Shown piece after piece: positions 23,492 to 36,289 of a stretch of DNA of 64,000 nt. Positions within the stretch are counted from its first letter, which is position 1; every line of letters begins with the position of its first letter. The stretch lies in contig OY997589.1 in the NCBI GenBank assembly GCA_963921825.1, positions 86,226,523-86,290,522 on the forward strand, given 5' to 3'. Below the pieces are notes generated by a model. The model did no database searches. It worked only from the letters and a program-made list of their open reading frames with translations, and was not told the DNA's origin. A program made the translations under genes and the position numbers. This DNA comes from Erodium maritimum (Eukaryota; Streptophyta; Magnoliopsida; Geraniales; Geraniaceae).

Positions 23492-26450
23492 TCTAACCCC
23501 TCATTTCTTTCCGATTTAAACTTTTTAGGGTTAGAAAGTAATTTTAGGACATTATACATTCAACTCGATCCGTGTTCAAAATAACAATTCGATTGACGAA
23601 TTTCGATTTCAATGGATCTGATACACAAGCATACGGTCACAAACATACAAACAAACACATAACTACGAGTCAGATTTGATAACCACCCGTACACGGTACA
23701 CACCGCTAAATTTCTATCCATACCATATCCCCACTCTACCACCCCCAACAAAATATTTAATTGGATCTAGGTGCTGAACATTTGATTAGACAATAATTGT
23801 TCAACATTTGATTAAGCCATCATCCATTCTCTTAGTCTTGTTTGTCTTTAGAGGCCCAAGATCGGATGGACCGGTAGATGTCCATTGAGCCCGGCCCTAT
23901 TACCCATATCGTGTAAAAAAGGTTCCGAAGAAGAAAGTCATGGTTGGTGCCCTGATAAATCGAAGTTGACGCAAAAAAGAAAGAGACATGAAGAAAGAAA
24001 AAAAGAGAGGAAGATGCTTGAAGAAGATGGGACGGTGGCCTTATCCCATACCCTATCCTTTTGTCTCTTTCTTTTTAAGCTCAACCCTACCATCTATATT
24101 TATCAAACTACCGAAACTGTCCCTCCAATTTATTTCATTTCATTTCATGAATTTGGCATTGGACAGTTCTAATAATGCATGAGACGATCATGTGGTCATC
24201 AATAAATTCCACATAAATATTCAAATATATGCAAAGATTATGATCTTATACAACTAGAAAACCAGCCTTTAAACACCTTTACAGGCTATGTAATTCCACT
24301 TCTCTTTTATTATTTTATCAAAAAGAAACACCTAACTTTGACGACAAAAGTCATACACAACGAGAGGTCAGGATTCTAACATCTAATGAAACCAAACCTT
24401 AATCAACAAACACCATTAATTAATAGGTATAATCAATGATTGGGAATAAATCAAGACAAGCATATGTATCGTGATTCATTTAAAATAGTGCTCATGAATA
24501 TATTAAAGTCATCAATTATTCCAAGGTTCATGTCTTGCCGGATTGAAGATGATTGTGCTATTGAAGTGTAGTTCCTTGTGACGAGAAGGGTGATATTGGT
24601 GTGAGGTGTGTCGGGTGTGATTTTAACAAGACTTTATGTTGAATCGGTTTAGCATCGTTGGATAGTTTTTCATTGCACAAGTGACGACAGATTTAATTAA
24701 TCATGATAATCGGTTATAATTGTCTAGACGAAAACATTTGGTTTCAGAATGTGTTCGGGTCTTTTTTGTATGACCTGGTTTTCGTGGACCCGTAGAAAAA
24801 GTCTAATAAACATATTAGACAAAAAAGAAAAGATTCTCTTCTACCCAACAAAAATATCCAAAATCATAAATCAACACATCAAACGAAACCAAACTAATAA
24901 CCAAAATAACGAACCATAAAGGTCCTTATTGAAACAGAAAACATCAAACCATAGGATCATACAGTGATTCCCTCATTTCTTCCTCCATGAACTAAAAAAT
25001 AAGTGACGTCAGTTCTTCTGAGATCCGTAGCTTTCGTGGTAAGGCGTTCTGCGACTACCTACCTTTAGTCTTGATTTGCCGGGATAAACCGACCTAGGGT
25101 GTCGTAGAAAGACACATCCTCTTATCGTCCCGCCCCTAGATCTCAAACCTACTGACCGAATAACTTTTGATCGTTCTTCAACCGTTTAAAGAGAGACAAG
25201 ATTCAGATCTGATATTCACCGGAAAAGGAAAGCATTTGAGGGAAGGAGGGGAAGGCTCTTCGCTTGAGAGGATGGTGGCCTGAGTGAGGTGGATTAACGG
25301 AGGCGACGACGGAGTTTGGTAGGGACGCCATGACGACAGCGGCGGCTAAAAGAGGAAACCCTAGTCTCTAAGACTCCAGTCTCTCAAACTCTGTATTTTT
25401 CCGTTAGAGTTTATACATATGTGTATAACTGATTTTATGAAGAATACAGTCGTAAACAAACGTTATATAACTTATTTTGTTTATTTTGCGAGAAATTTCG
25501 AAGAGTTATTTATTACTCGTGTTAAGGGTTGGCAGAAAATAGGATGTACCTACCCGACCATGTCAGAATATATAGGACTGCTCCTATCCTATCTCCTACT
25601 AGCCATCTTGTAAAGTCAGAGTCATTTTTCAACAAGGACTTGGTTACAAACTTTTAACATTTTTCATCTGCTTGGTAAACGGACTTTAGTGAAAGTTCTT
25701 ATCATCATATATAAAGCGCATTAGGAGGTTTTGTAACAAGTCAATAGACAATCGTAGGATTGGTCTTTGGTTTTTAGGGCACCAAATTGCCAAATTTTCG
25801 GCATGGGTTCAAGTTTACTGAAATAAATAGTACTTGAAATTTTGTGGTAACCAATATGATAAGCGATCTTTATCATCCCACCCACTAGAAATCGTTTTTC
25901 CAAAGCTTATGTAAGATTGGTATAATACCAACTCTGTTTATTTATTTTATATGGAACTTTTGTATTTAGTTTTCATGGTACTCTATTTTTCATTTTTTTA
26001 GATTATACAAACACGTAGTACATGTCTTTTTTAGGATTCATTAATTTCATGTTTTTTAAAAATAAAAGAGGACCGAGACAAAACATAAATTAGCTATAAG
26101 AGGTCTAGAATGTAATCCAAAACCAATCCTTAATAAAAAAAAATGTATCAACTATTCAGATTATGAAATCAAACTAACTTTATATCGATACGTCTAGTCT
26201 ATAAGACCACTTTAAAATCAACTTTGAAATTAAACACAATCAATATACGTTCTAAAAAACACCTGATCTTAAAAAGAGAGCCTATTATGTATCACTCCAA
26301 AAAAATTCTTGTACAAGAGTATACCAAACACCTAATACATGTCACATGTAACATATTCATAGTCGACATGTTTATTCAAGTTGGAATTCTTATATAAAAA
26401 AAAAGGAATGAGATGGGTGGGACCATAAAAGTTGGACCCATCACATGCAA
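23492..26450. other. intergenic; one dispersed repeat
   Basis: No gene recognised. 25060-25390 contains a second copy of the repeat at 16205-16500. Read on the minus strand its right part resembles a LINE 5' end: a CTCTCAAACTCTG-rich leader, then CGCCGCTGTCGTCATGGCGTC. The frame from this ATG closes after about 50 codons. Confidence 0.4.
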
Positions 26451-26509
26451 TTGGATACCCTTATGGAATAAGGCATAGCCCTATAATGGGACACATTAAG
26501 AGCCACCCC

Positions 26510-26516
26510 TATAAAC
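26510..26516 (+). promoter_or_regulatory. putative TATA box of the 26.7-kb HRGP gene
   Basis: CCCCTATAAACACG matches the plant TATA consensus and is followed by a CT-rich stretch suitable for a transcription start near 26540, which would give a 5' UTR of about 125 nt before the ATG at 26664. Confidence 0.5.
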
Positions 26517-26663
26517 ACGTCTCTTTCTTCTACCTTCTTCTTCACTACCCCAACTAAACTATACCAAATAAATCCTCTCTTTGTCGACTCTCCAGTCTCC
26601 ACCATCACCGTTTCTCTCTCCACCACAATACCAACACCGCCGATCAAGTTTCCGGCACCCAAC

Positions 26664-27038
26664 ATGTCGGCCAGCTTTAGACCAGCTCGGCTTCTACTTA
26701 CTTTGTTCATATTGGTCGTCGCGGTCAACGGATCGGACGAGACCGGGACAGGCGAGGTCAAGTGTGGGGCCTGCGAAACTCCGGTGCCGCCCTCACCTCC
26801 GCCGCCACCGCCTCCATCTCCACCGCCTCCGGTGGTGAAGCCACCGCCCTCCCCCAAGAAGCCGCCGTCCTCTTACTGCCCGCCGCCGCCTAATTCGTAC
26901 ATATACATAGCCGGTCCACCCGGTGACCTATACACCACCAACCCCAATTTCGGAGCCGCCGGAAGGACAGATGTTGTCGGTAAATTATGGGTTCTTGTGG
27001 GCTGCGCCGCCGTGGGTTTGTTAATGATGGTGGCTTAG
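26664..27038 (+). CDS. small GPI-anchored hydroxyproline-rich (extensin-like) glycoprotein
   Basis: 124-residue single-exon protein. Residues 1-23 form a signal peptide (hydrophobic LLLTLFILVVAV ending VNG). Residues 41-70 are an extensin-like Pro tract with SPPPPP-type blocks, whose prolines in plants are hydroxylated and arabinosylated. A KCGAC pair (33-37) and SYCPPPPNSY (70-79) flank it, followed by the motif YIYIAGPPGDLY (79-90). Residues 105-124 are a hydrophobic C-terminal tail behind small residues (FGAAG, 97-101), the usual layout of a GPI-attachment signal. I recall the GPPG.LYP-type tail from small Arabidopsis HRGPs such as AT1G23040 and AT1G70985; that assignment is from memory. 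The role is presumably in the cell wall or outer plasma-membrane leaflet, and no enzymatic activity is implied. The ATG is the first in a TATA-driven leader. The opposite-strand 138-residue frame is a shadow of the GC-rich Pro tract. Confidence 0.85.
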   Translation: MSASFRPARLLLTLFILVVAVNGSDETGTGEVKCGACETPVPPSPPPPPPPSPPPPVVKPPPSPKKPPSSYCPPPPNSYIYIAGPPGDLYTTNPNFGAAGRTDVVGKLWVLVGCAAVGLLMMVA

Positions 27039-29604
27039 TGGTTTAGTGCGTGGTTGGGTTGTGTATTAATGAAAGGTAAGACTCATATTTGGATCGCCGT
27101 TTAGATAGTTTATATTATTGTTGATTAATTAAAAGGAGGGCCTTGTACTTCTAAATGGAAGAAATGAGCTTTTCAGGCACGGAAACTTAGAAAATAAAGA
27201 ACATTTTGTACTCAATATTTCAATAATGTCTCTTAATTTCCTATTCTTATTCAATAAAATTTTGTACTCAGAATTTCAATAATGTCATAACTGTTAATTT
27301 TCTATTGTTTTCTGTTCTAGAAGAAACAATATTTACTTTTAATGATAGTTACAAAATTCTACGGTAAATTATGTGCATATTACAAATATTACATGTGAAA
27401 TAATTGTTTCTATAAATACTATAGATGAAGAATTTTTCGTCTGTAAATCCACTACGTAGTTAGAAATTGAAAAATACGTATGTATGGAGATTATAAATCA
27501 TAAAATATGTATGCATGAAAGTTACAAATAACAAAGCACCTATAATATATAAAAAATTGTCATTTAAAAAAATTAAAGTCACATGACTAACTTCTATTAA
27601 AGATAACAAATTTATAGCCGAAAAATAGTTATTGATAGTATATGAAACTGATAGTATTTGTAGAAAAAAAGTTATGAATAATATATGCAACCGATAGCAT
27701 TTATAAAAAAAATAGTTCATCAATAACATTTACAAAATATACGTAATTTATCGTGAATTGTACAGTTACCCTTTATTTTTATGAATTAAGATTCATGATT
27801 TATTGATCAGATAAAAAGAATTTAAGAGTTTTTTTAAACAATATAACGATATATTTATCTGAAGTTATTCAAAATACAACGTAATACATTTGAAATAGTA
27901 AAATACCACGATTAGTCATACACAGAACGGATCTTCTGGACAAATCAATAGATTGTCCCATTAGCTAGAAAGTGGATATTAGATTGCAAATAACCAAATA
28001 AAAATAGCCATTTCTGGTGGGTCCACCATTAAAGCTAGCTAGAAGGTTGTGTTTGATTTGTCCAAGTCTTCGCCTACCATGAGATGGTGCCTTCCAATTT
28101 CCAGAACTAACCAAATGTGCTGTCGATGGAACACGTGGGCGGTGAGCTACCGAGTAACAGGAACACAAAAGCACATGGTTTTCTCCGAATACCTTTTACA
28201 TTGTACTAGTTCCGATCTGTGTGGAACCGATGAGTGTCGGCTCAGAGAGCTTCCGGAACCGTCGGATTTGATTTGGATGTCAGAGATCATAGGTTTGTTA
28301 GTTTTGGTGTGTCAGAAACTAACAGTGCTCATGGATCCTTTTCGATTTTAGCAAAACCGATGCCTATATAGTTAGGCTTTTATGGAGTTATGTTATGGCT
28401 CATATATATATGTGAAGTTAAGTTCATCATGGAGTCACAAAACTAGTGGAGATGAGAGCAAGTGTGAAGAGAAGCATCATGTTGATGTTGAAGTGTTATG
28501 GTTCATGCACCTTACGATTATATTTATTATGAATAACGTTAAAATTAGGAAAGGTGTCTCACAAGTCACTAAAATCCCACCGACATAACCACATTTTCTT
28601 GGTAGATATTGACAGCAATGACGCGCATGCACATGACACTAGGCCTAATCACTGAATTAAGTTATGTGATATGTTCAAAAAATAATAATAAGTTATGTGA
28701 TCCTAGGCATACTTGAAGGATCTTGCTCATCTTTTGATAAATATGTAGGCATATACTTAGTTCTTGAACCATTAAAGAGGTATTTAGACTAAAAAAGTAT
28801 TCTTTTTTATCAAGATTTAAGTGTCAATTAACTTGAAAGTTTGTATGGAACGGTGTTAAGTTTATATACTTTTAATCATAGAAAATAATGCATTAATAAA
28901 GATCATGGATTCCGTAAAAATAAAAATAAAAACTACTACAACATCAACAAAATTTGATAAAAGATCATAAGGTCTAAAAAGAACGGAAAAGAAAGCCACA
29001 TAGCCCAAAAGGGATGAACCAATTTGTCCAAAATTTCAAATGTCAAACTAATGTACGACACCAACAGAGATCACTTGAAGGTGAACCATGCAGAGCAGAA
29101 CGTGTTTCACCATTATCCAAGAATAGTCAACGATCTTAACAATAACTCTTGAACAAGCACTCATACGACACGACAAAAGGGAGGAGAAAACGCTGAACAA
29201 GAGACAAAACGATTTGAGAGGAGGAGGGAAAGATCAAGACTGAGAAAGAGAAAAAATCGACGATACCATCCAGGAGCTAGGAGTCAGAGCCCTTTTACCT
29301 GAAGCAACATAAGCGTTCCAAACTGGATTCTCCGTAGAATGAAATCCGGGTCGGGGATCTGAACATCTGAAAAATTATGGTTAACAAAAGAAAACATAAA
29401 CCTAAAAAATTGAGATGAGATCAAGATTTATACAACCGACGTACCTCATAAATGAAAGACTAAGAAGAGATGAACAAAATAAGAAAAGAAAAGAGACTGA
29501 TGAACACCCCACGCCATAAAGAAAATCAGGGACTACACCCGTCAAATTGGAAAAATTCAAATAAGTCAGCTTGAAAACAATCAAGATGGAAAGCATACAC
29601 TTGA
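27039..29604. other. 3' flank and AT-rich intergenic DNA
   Basis: Poly(A)-signal-like AATAAA strings occur at about 27194 and 27253 downstream of the HRGP stop. A 100-residue open frame at 28049-28351 matches no known family and has no supporting promoter or homology that I can see, so it is not called a gene. Confidence 0.45.
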
Positions 29605-31140
29605 CTGTTTTTTTAATCGACAAATGCATATTATAAAAAGCCCACTCTTTGAAGTAAAGAGTGAGAATGAAAGTGAGTACAAGATGATGATGGTTTAGTT
29701 ATAGACCAGTGAATGAATCGAGCGCTGGCATGACAGCTCAGCCTCATGATAATCCCAACAAGGGGAATAACTTGATATATGGAAGATCATTCCTATACAA
29801 GGAATCTCGGCATCCCAACATGAGAGCAAACTAGACAATGAAGGTCTAAAATCCAAAAAATTTACAACCATGAAGCGCAAACAAAGTAAAAGTAAAAGGT
29901 CCTAACACCAGGATTTTACAACCATGAAGCGCACAAAAAGAAATAGGTCTTTAACCCTGATTTTTCAACCATTAAGCACAAGCGATATTGATATAAAACC
30001 AACCAACAGCCTAAGCAAGTAGAACACCATATCTCATTAGGATCATCAACCTGTCACACAGACTGGAAGATGAACACTAACACGTCGGCGACCAACACCG
30101 CAGACGACAAAGACAATTCCGGTGAGAATAATCATCCGAACACATAAACCCCTAAAACGAATCTGAAAGTAAACAGCTGAAAGACACAATGACCAAAACA
30201 CTCACCGGCGGCCAACACATTAAACCGGCGTGTCCTAACCACAAAAGTGGAAGGAAGCAGATGAATAACAAATAGAAATCCATAAAGGTGCAATGCGGTG
30301 ACACAAAACTTAAGCTGATGAGAGGAGTATACCAGTATCAGTACCACGACGAACTGTTAGATCCACGACGATTAACACCCAGGAAGGTGAAGAAACATCA
30401 GGCAACCAGACGAATCAGCAAGAACAGGTAGAGTAGCTCCACAACGATCCACACCCTGTAGGATGAAGAAGCGCGTCCCACGACCAGAGATGGAACTAGA
30501 CACCTCCAATGACCCGAAAGAGGCTCCACCATCGAGACCGTGAGGGGCGGATTAGACATTGGAACACGTACTCAATCCTCTAAATCTTAAACCCGGTCAA
30601 CACCGAGAAGGCAAAGGGGAGGACCGGTATTTCTATCGAGTACGAGCTCTAACTTACAAGCAAGCAGCAGCAAATCAAGTTTCCCGGAGAACCAAAGTTG
30701 GGATTCGAGCTGAGTGTTCCGAAACCGAGAACGGTTACTCCTCACCGGCGAAAACCAAACGAGGACCCAAAAGGGAAGGCCTATAATGATACCGAGCACG
30801 AGCCAAGCCGAACCCGAACAGAACTGACACCACTGCAAGCAGAAAATCACAACGTCACACCACCTGATACGAATCAATAGAACCCGACACGACGAGGACC
30901 CAAAAATCCACGAACAACACCTTCAAATGAGCACCCAGTAGCAAACAACCTAAAGAACTGATTCTGAGGCCCTGAACCGACTCGATTAGATCTTGAGCCG
31001 ACCCAGATCCAAACTTGTACTAGCCCAAACCCGGACCGACGAAACCTGACCCAGCATCCAGATCTAAACCCGGCCCAACCCACCATCCATATCCAAACCC
31101 GGAGCCATACCTTTACCCAACCGGGCCGACCCGACCAAAC
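29605..31140 (-). mobile_element. F2 retroposon, copy 4
   Basis: Minus-strand 3' end at TTTTTTTAATCGACAAATGCA (about 29608). It carries the terminal block TAGACCAGTGAATGAATCGAGCGCTGGCATGACAGCTCAGCCTCA with CCCAACAAGGGGAATAAC (29700-29770), and three clear subrepeats (ACAACCATGAAGCGCA at about 29868, ACAACCATGAAGCGCA at about 29918, TCAACCATTAAGCACA at about 29966). It then has the GACCAACACCGC block (30088) and the AAGAAGCGCGTCCCACGACCAGAGATGGAAC module (30467). Non-coding in all frames apart from short unconserved ORFs. Confidence 0.65.
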
Positions 31141-32155
31141 TAGATCACACTAGACTGTTTTAGTTTATTCAATATAAATTGGATTAAGAAAGCAACACTT
31201 TAGTACAGTTCCTTATTAACTACAAATACTTCTAAGATGGTATATATGAACATGGGATAAATTTTGCTTTCATTTGAGATACGTCATGGAAGATTCCGAG
31301 AAACCCATGACATATTCTACTATTTTTTGGCTGACAACGAGGCCAAAGATTAGTCGGGGGAGAGGAATTAAGTAATGCAATACAGTGAACTGCAAGTAGT
31401 GATCATTGCTATGCAACAATCATTTTGATTATATAGTTTACCATTAAACGAAGCAAAATCATCAAGTGCAAGGTTGTTTTATAATCAGACCCCTTGTTTT
31501 TTTCTTCTTACAGACAACTCATCCACGACAACGGTTTGTTGAGAGATTCTTAATGCCCATCACCAACATTAACACAAACGATTCTCAAATCCCCATGTAC
31601 ACTCCATATTTTGTATGAAACATTCACTACCAAATACAAATGAAGTCCTGTTGTGCAAATTACAAATAGTAATACGGTTGGAACAGTATAATATATTACC
31701 ATTGAAATATGTCATGTAAACCGTTAAAACTGTATAATAAAGTACTGGAACTTGATTGTAACACACAACAAATTTAACGATTTTCATTATAGGTTCGAAC
31801 AGTTTGTATTAAAGGTTCCAATAATTGTTTTTACAAGTTTTTAGGATCCAACGGCTCATATATAGGTACCAACATTTCGTTACAAAGTTTAAACAAGTTG
31901 CATGACAAGTTCTAACGGAAACATACTACATGTTACAACAACAAAGTTGACTCAAAGATTGACAATTTGTGCTGTATAGTGTCCCTTGTATGAAAATTTT
32001 AAATTTTAAAAAAAGTTATTGGTGAGAGTGATGACAAAACACTCACCAACAGTCTTCTAATACAGCACATCACATGCGACTACTCGTTACCCTAATCACT
32101 TTTTCTCTGCTTCTTCCTCTTCCCAATTTCATCCACACAGCACAAAAAAAGAGGC
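31141..32155. other. intergenic region upstream of the second HRGP gene
   Basis: AT-rich, with TTCCAACA/TACCAACATT-like repeats between 31660 and 31930. No gene. A pyrimidine-rich leader (32090-32150) precedes the ATG at 32156. Confidence 0.45.
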
Positions 32156-32587
32156 ATGGCCACAAGAGTACATCAATTGCTCCGGATTGGCATGCTCTTG
32201 GTCTCCCTTATCCTTATCAGCTTCCCGGCAAGAACCCTAGCCGCCGGCGGCTACGAATGCCCCTATCCATGCTACCCACCACCCACCGGCCCCGGCGGCA
32301 CCACCACCCCCTCTTCCACTCCTCCTCCTCCACCTTCTCAATCAGGCTCAAGTTCAAACCCACCAAGTGGTTACTTGCCATACACTCCACCACCACCATA
32401 CGGTGGTGATGGTACTTCCACCTATAATGGAGCAGTGCCTCCACCTGACCCAATCTTGCCCTATTTTCCATACTACTACCGAAAGCCTCCTCACCAACCG
32501 GCAGGTGACTCATCAGCTGCAACAACATCGACGGTCAGGATCTTCTTGGTGTTTTCTTTTCTTAGTTATCTTGCCTTATTGTCTTGA
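32156..32587 (+). CDS. small GPI-anchored proline-rich glycoprotein
   Basis: 143-residue single-exon protein. The start context GAGGCATGGCC fits plant start sites. Residues 1-30 are a signal peptide (hydrophobic MLLVSLILISF, ending TLAA). The mature part has a paired-cysteine ECPYPC motif (34-39), PPPPP and TPPPPY blocks (56-82), and a conserved-looking segment VPPPDPILPYFPYYYRKPPH (94-113). It ends with a Ser/Ala/Thr-rich stretch (DSSAATTST, 118-126) and a hydrophobic tail (128-143), as expected for a GPI signal. I recall Arabidopsis proline-rich proteins such as AT1G70990 and AT1G23050 with the same CPYPC...PPPDPILPYFP architecture. Likely a cell-wall or cell-surface protein of unknown function. 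It lies about 5.1 kb downstream of the other HRGP gene, on the same strand. Confidence 0.85.
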   Translation: MATRVHQLLRIGMLLVSLILISFPARTLAAGGYECPYPCYPPPTGPGGTTTPSSTPPPPPSQSGSSSNPPSGYLPYTPPPPYGGDGTSTYNGAVPPPDPILPYFPYYYRKPPHQPAGDSSAATTSTVRIFLVFSFLSYLALLS

Positions 32588-33984
32588 AGTTTTGATGTAA
32601 TTAAGGTGTTGATGAAGTGGAACAGTGGTTTCTTTACGATGTTCTTACCCCATCAATAGTTTCATTCCACGATTTTTGTTGTTCATTATGTGTAATTGTT
32701 GCAGGAAAAATAAAATTGACTGTGGCATGAAAGAAATTGGTAACACAAAAATGGAAAATGTTCCTATGGTGAAAGAATATGCATATCATCTTTTCTTGCT
32801 TCCATCATCATGATTATGGCAGCCATTTTATACATTCGTTGTCTAGGATGATTATCCGGTGTTGATACCAATCGATCAGTTGGTAAAAATAAATATGGAC
32901 GAGGAATCCACCACTTCAGTTATAGTTCCGGATTAACTGAGTGCACAAAAAAACTATCGCTTGATTGTAAGACGAGATGAAACTCTACATACTTGATGCT
33001 GATAGTGGTATTGCAGTATAAGAAAGTATTCATGAGACTTGAAATTCGAGGTGATTTTTTTGAGTATTGTCCTACGAATGAAGAGTGGGATCTAGCTGAA
33101 GACAGTAATGACCATAACAAACTCGGTAGCAGAATGTGGTGAACTTTATGGTGTTAACCTTGTTCCTCCCCTAGTTGAATGCATAAACATCCCGTCTACA
33201 TTGACCGAAATCATAGATTTCAGAGATTGTGGATTTTTGTTTTATCCCCTTCCCGTTAGATTAAAATTCCATCAACATTAACGAAATGATATTGAATTTT
33301 TTGTGAAAAACAAAAGTCATGGTCGACTTTATGCTTATTAAGACCTAAAGCGATGATTTGATCGGTATTTTTTTTCTTATATGAAAATAAATAAATTTAT
33401 TCATATAGCAAAATTACATTAGATGATATTGAGTGAATGAGCTTCAATATCTCTTTATAAATCTTGAAATGTAAAACTGATGATGGATATCAAATTCTAA
33501 AAGAATACCCTTGATGGATAAGATTTACTATATAAAATTTTATACATAATTCTTCATATCAAGGATTCACATTCATCTCAAGTTTGGATGTGATAAGTTC
33601 AAGGAAATTAGTCTTGACAATTACTTTAAGTTATGTTAGTTTATTTGTATGACTAGCTATTTTCATTAACTTCTAGAATTTTTTCACACTTAATTTGTTT
33701 ATTAAAAAAAACTAAATGCAGACTCCAAACTAAGAGAAATTAAATATAAGAAAATTTTCATAACCAACTCTAACAGTTTATTCAACCGTTTAAGGTAAAC
33801 TTCAAGTCAAACGAAGTAAGATGAAACGTATAAACGGGATAGAAAGCTCAAAGATAATACTTTTGCTCATTAGACCCATGTTTTTATTATAGGCAAAAAA
33901 TGGTGTAAGCTAATAGTCTATGGAAATAGATCAGGACTTAGAATCATACAATCGAGTGGATCACTTAAATACAGATTTTTTTTT
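32588..33984. other. intergenic, AT-rich
   Basis: 3' flank of the HRGP gene and AT-rich DNA. An AAAATAAAATTG string (about 32706-32717) could be a poly(A) signal. No gene recognised. Confidence 0.45.
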
Positions 33985-35797
33985 ATCAACAGATTTTTTT
34001 TTATAAAAACCAATCAGCTACAAAGTGTAGCTGAAGGTCAAGGGCAAGCCCTCTAACAACCTTACAAACAAATAGACTGGCCAACATGGCTCAGCCTCAA
34101 ACAGAAACCCAACACTAGGCTAACAAACAGATGGTCTCAATACCTAATTTTACAGACTTTAAGTAAACTAGTGAACAAACCCAACCAATCCGACAGAACG
34201 CGACAACAAAGCCTGATCGAAAACATAAACAAACAGTCCAAAAACAATAGTCTAAACACTCGATTTTACAACCTTGAAGCACAGTTAGAAAAAAAGTCTT
34301 GAAACTCTGATTTCACAACCTTGAAGTGCAGGATGGGGAGACATGGTGCAACAAACCCAAGACGTAAAAACCAAACCCATCCATGTAAAGACATTAGCGC
34401 CAACACACTCCCCTAACCCAAACTGATCCTAACCATCCTAGCTATTGTCTCCTTCAAAGCGAAGTCAACAACCGAGTGGTGACCAGCACCACAATCAATC
34501 GTTATTTGGCAATGGAGTGAACCCCGCCAGAAAAAGCCAAAACCCAGACACCCCTGACCCAAGCTTTCACCATAAATCCGAAGATCTCCATCCTCGTTGG
34601 TCAACACCAAGAAAAACGATGATGTCCTAGATCCAAAACGGATCCAAGACCAGTGAGAAGCAGTCACGGGTGAACGGATTTATAGGAGGAAGAGGAAACA
34701 GATCGGGAGAGGAGGGAAATACTCACCTGAGAATAAGAGCCCGTTTCCCGTAGAGCCGCTCCAAAGGGGGTCATCCCGACCCGAACAATCCCGACCGGCC
34801 AACACCAACAACAGGACCTGGAACCACCACGAGGAACCAAAAAAGGAGACACGAACCACGTGCAAGGAAATCCGGTATCTGAATGGTTGCGATACCTGTG
34901 CAGGAGGATACTCCCGATGCCAATCATGCTGCCTCAGAGGCAAGGAGAGGAGAAAGCACCGTAGACTGAGAGCCGGGGAAAAACTCGGCCAAAACGCCAA
35001 CCACCGATCAAACTGTTCCACCTCAGAACCACCAGGCCCAAACAAGACCAAGCCCAAACCGGTACAGAAGAACCCAAAGCAACATGACCAGCCCAGCCCG
35101 TCAGGAAAGGCCTGACCCGGGTCTGACCTGATTCAGCAAACCCGAGCCCAACCCTAGAAGGCCCAACCTGAGAAAGCCCAACCCGAGTTCTGACCTGAAT
35201 TAGCAAACCCGGGCCCAACCCGAATCCAACCGACCCGCTTCGAACCAAAACCCTACCCGAACAGTAGAAACGTACCTGAGCCGCCACAGAAAGCAGCCGC
35301 CTCCGAAGACGACGGGAGACGACCTAGCTCCGGCGAGACCATCAGCGATGCCCGGCTAAAGAGCCAAGGATCTGTCCGAAGTGGACAGATCTGGCCATGT
35401 CTGTAGCACACAGGTTGGAACCTCGCAAGTCCGAGCTCCCTGGGCGTCAAAAGGCTTGCAGGAACAAATCTGACCGGAGGACTCATGCAAAAAGTGACCC
35501 ACAACCAAAACTAGGTCGAAACGCCATAGCTCTACGCTGAAATACAGGGACAAGTCGAGAAGAATCTTGCACAACTCCGATCTACACGAATAGATCTGGG
35601 CAGGGGAAATTGAAAATCGAGAAGGAAAGAAGGAAAATAGAAGGTTTAAAGGAAGGGAAAGAAAAAGGGGGTAGAGAGGGGTTAACACCGGCGATGTCGA
35701 TGGCCGGAGGCCATGACGCCGCCGATGTGGAGAAGAAGTAAAAGGGTTTAGTACTGTAGGGGCGGCAGTTTTGCAGAGAGAGAATAGAGTTCACTCT
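33985..35797 (-). mobile_element. F2 retroposon, copy 5 (apparently full length)
   Basis: About 1.8 kb. The minus-strand 3' end is a poly(A) complement (two T runs, 33977-34011), with TGGCCAACATGGCTCAGCCTCAAAC (34078-34102). Three subrepeats follow (ending AAGTAAAC 34167, ACAACCTTGAAGCACA 34278, ACAACCTTGAAGTGCA 34330), then the GCGCCAACAC block (34398). The minus-strand 5' end starts AGAGTGAACTCTATTCTC just inside 35797. Flanks read on the minus strand are TCCGTATTTAAG before the 5' end and TCTGTATTTAAG after the tail: 11 of 12 identical, a likely target-site duplication. The far end contains CCGGCGATGTCGATGGCCGGAGG and a purine-rich GGAAGGAAAGAAAAAG stretch. No conserved ORF; mobilisation presumably depends on a LINE. 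Confidence 0.7.
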
Positions 35798-36289
35798 CTT
35801 AAATACGGAATTATGATCACTTACCTACAACCATTACTTTTTTGGGAGAACAAGTTTTGAAGACCCATACATTTATTTTCTTGCTTCTAATCTCCTAAGT
35901 CTTCTATCTCTCTCTAAAAAATGATGTATGAGTAATTTATTTGATAATTAAATATGAACTTGGTGACCAAAAACATGTATTCATACCCCTCTGACTTGCC
36001 GCTAAAAGGCATGAATAAAGAGGTATGAAGATTGGCAAAATGAAAATTCATAAAAATATTGATCACGCCTTATTATATCGTTTCGAGGGAGAAATAAAAC
36101 TTATATTCTTCTATTTGATTAATATTAATGTCACAATCTCAAATAAAAAGAGATAAAGTGCATGAATCATGAAGATATGTCCTTTAATAGAAACAAATAG
36201 TACCTTTCATGTATCATAATGCATATGTTTTTTAAACTTATATTCCATAGAACTCCCTCTTTGAATGGGCATTTTTCCTTTTCTTGTGT
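35798..36289. other. AT-rich spacer between F2 copies 5 and 6
   Basis: Nothing recognised. The CAAGTTTTGAAGACCCATACATTTATTTTCTTGCTTCTAATC stretch near 35850 recurs near 38141-38182, so this is also repeat-derived. Confidence 0.4.

Noticed and set aside
26441..26857. 138-residue Gly-rich minus-strand ORF
   Set aside because: It is the antisense of the HRGP gene: poly-Gly is the complement of the Pro-rich codons.
28049..28351. 100-residue plus-strand ORF
   Set aside because: Considered as a small gene because the DNA is GC-richer than its surroundings, but no motif, promoter or homology was recognised.
30587..31086. Trp/Arg-rich minus-strand ORFs
   Set aside because: Inside F2 copy 4; composition reflects repeated GACCC/GATCC-like strings rather than protein.
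34413..35794. Chain of overlapping minus-strand ORFs, up to 125 codons
   Set aside because: All within F2 copy 5; no family match and mutually overlapping in several frames.
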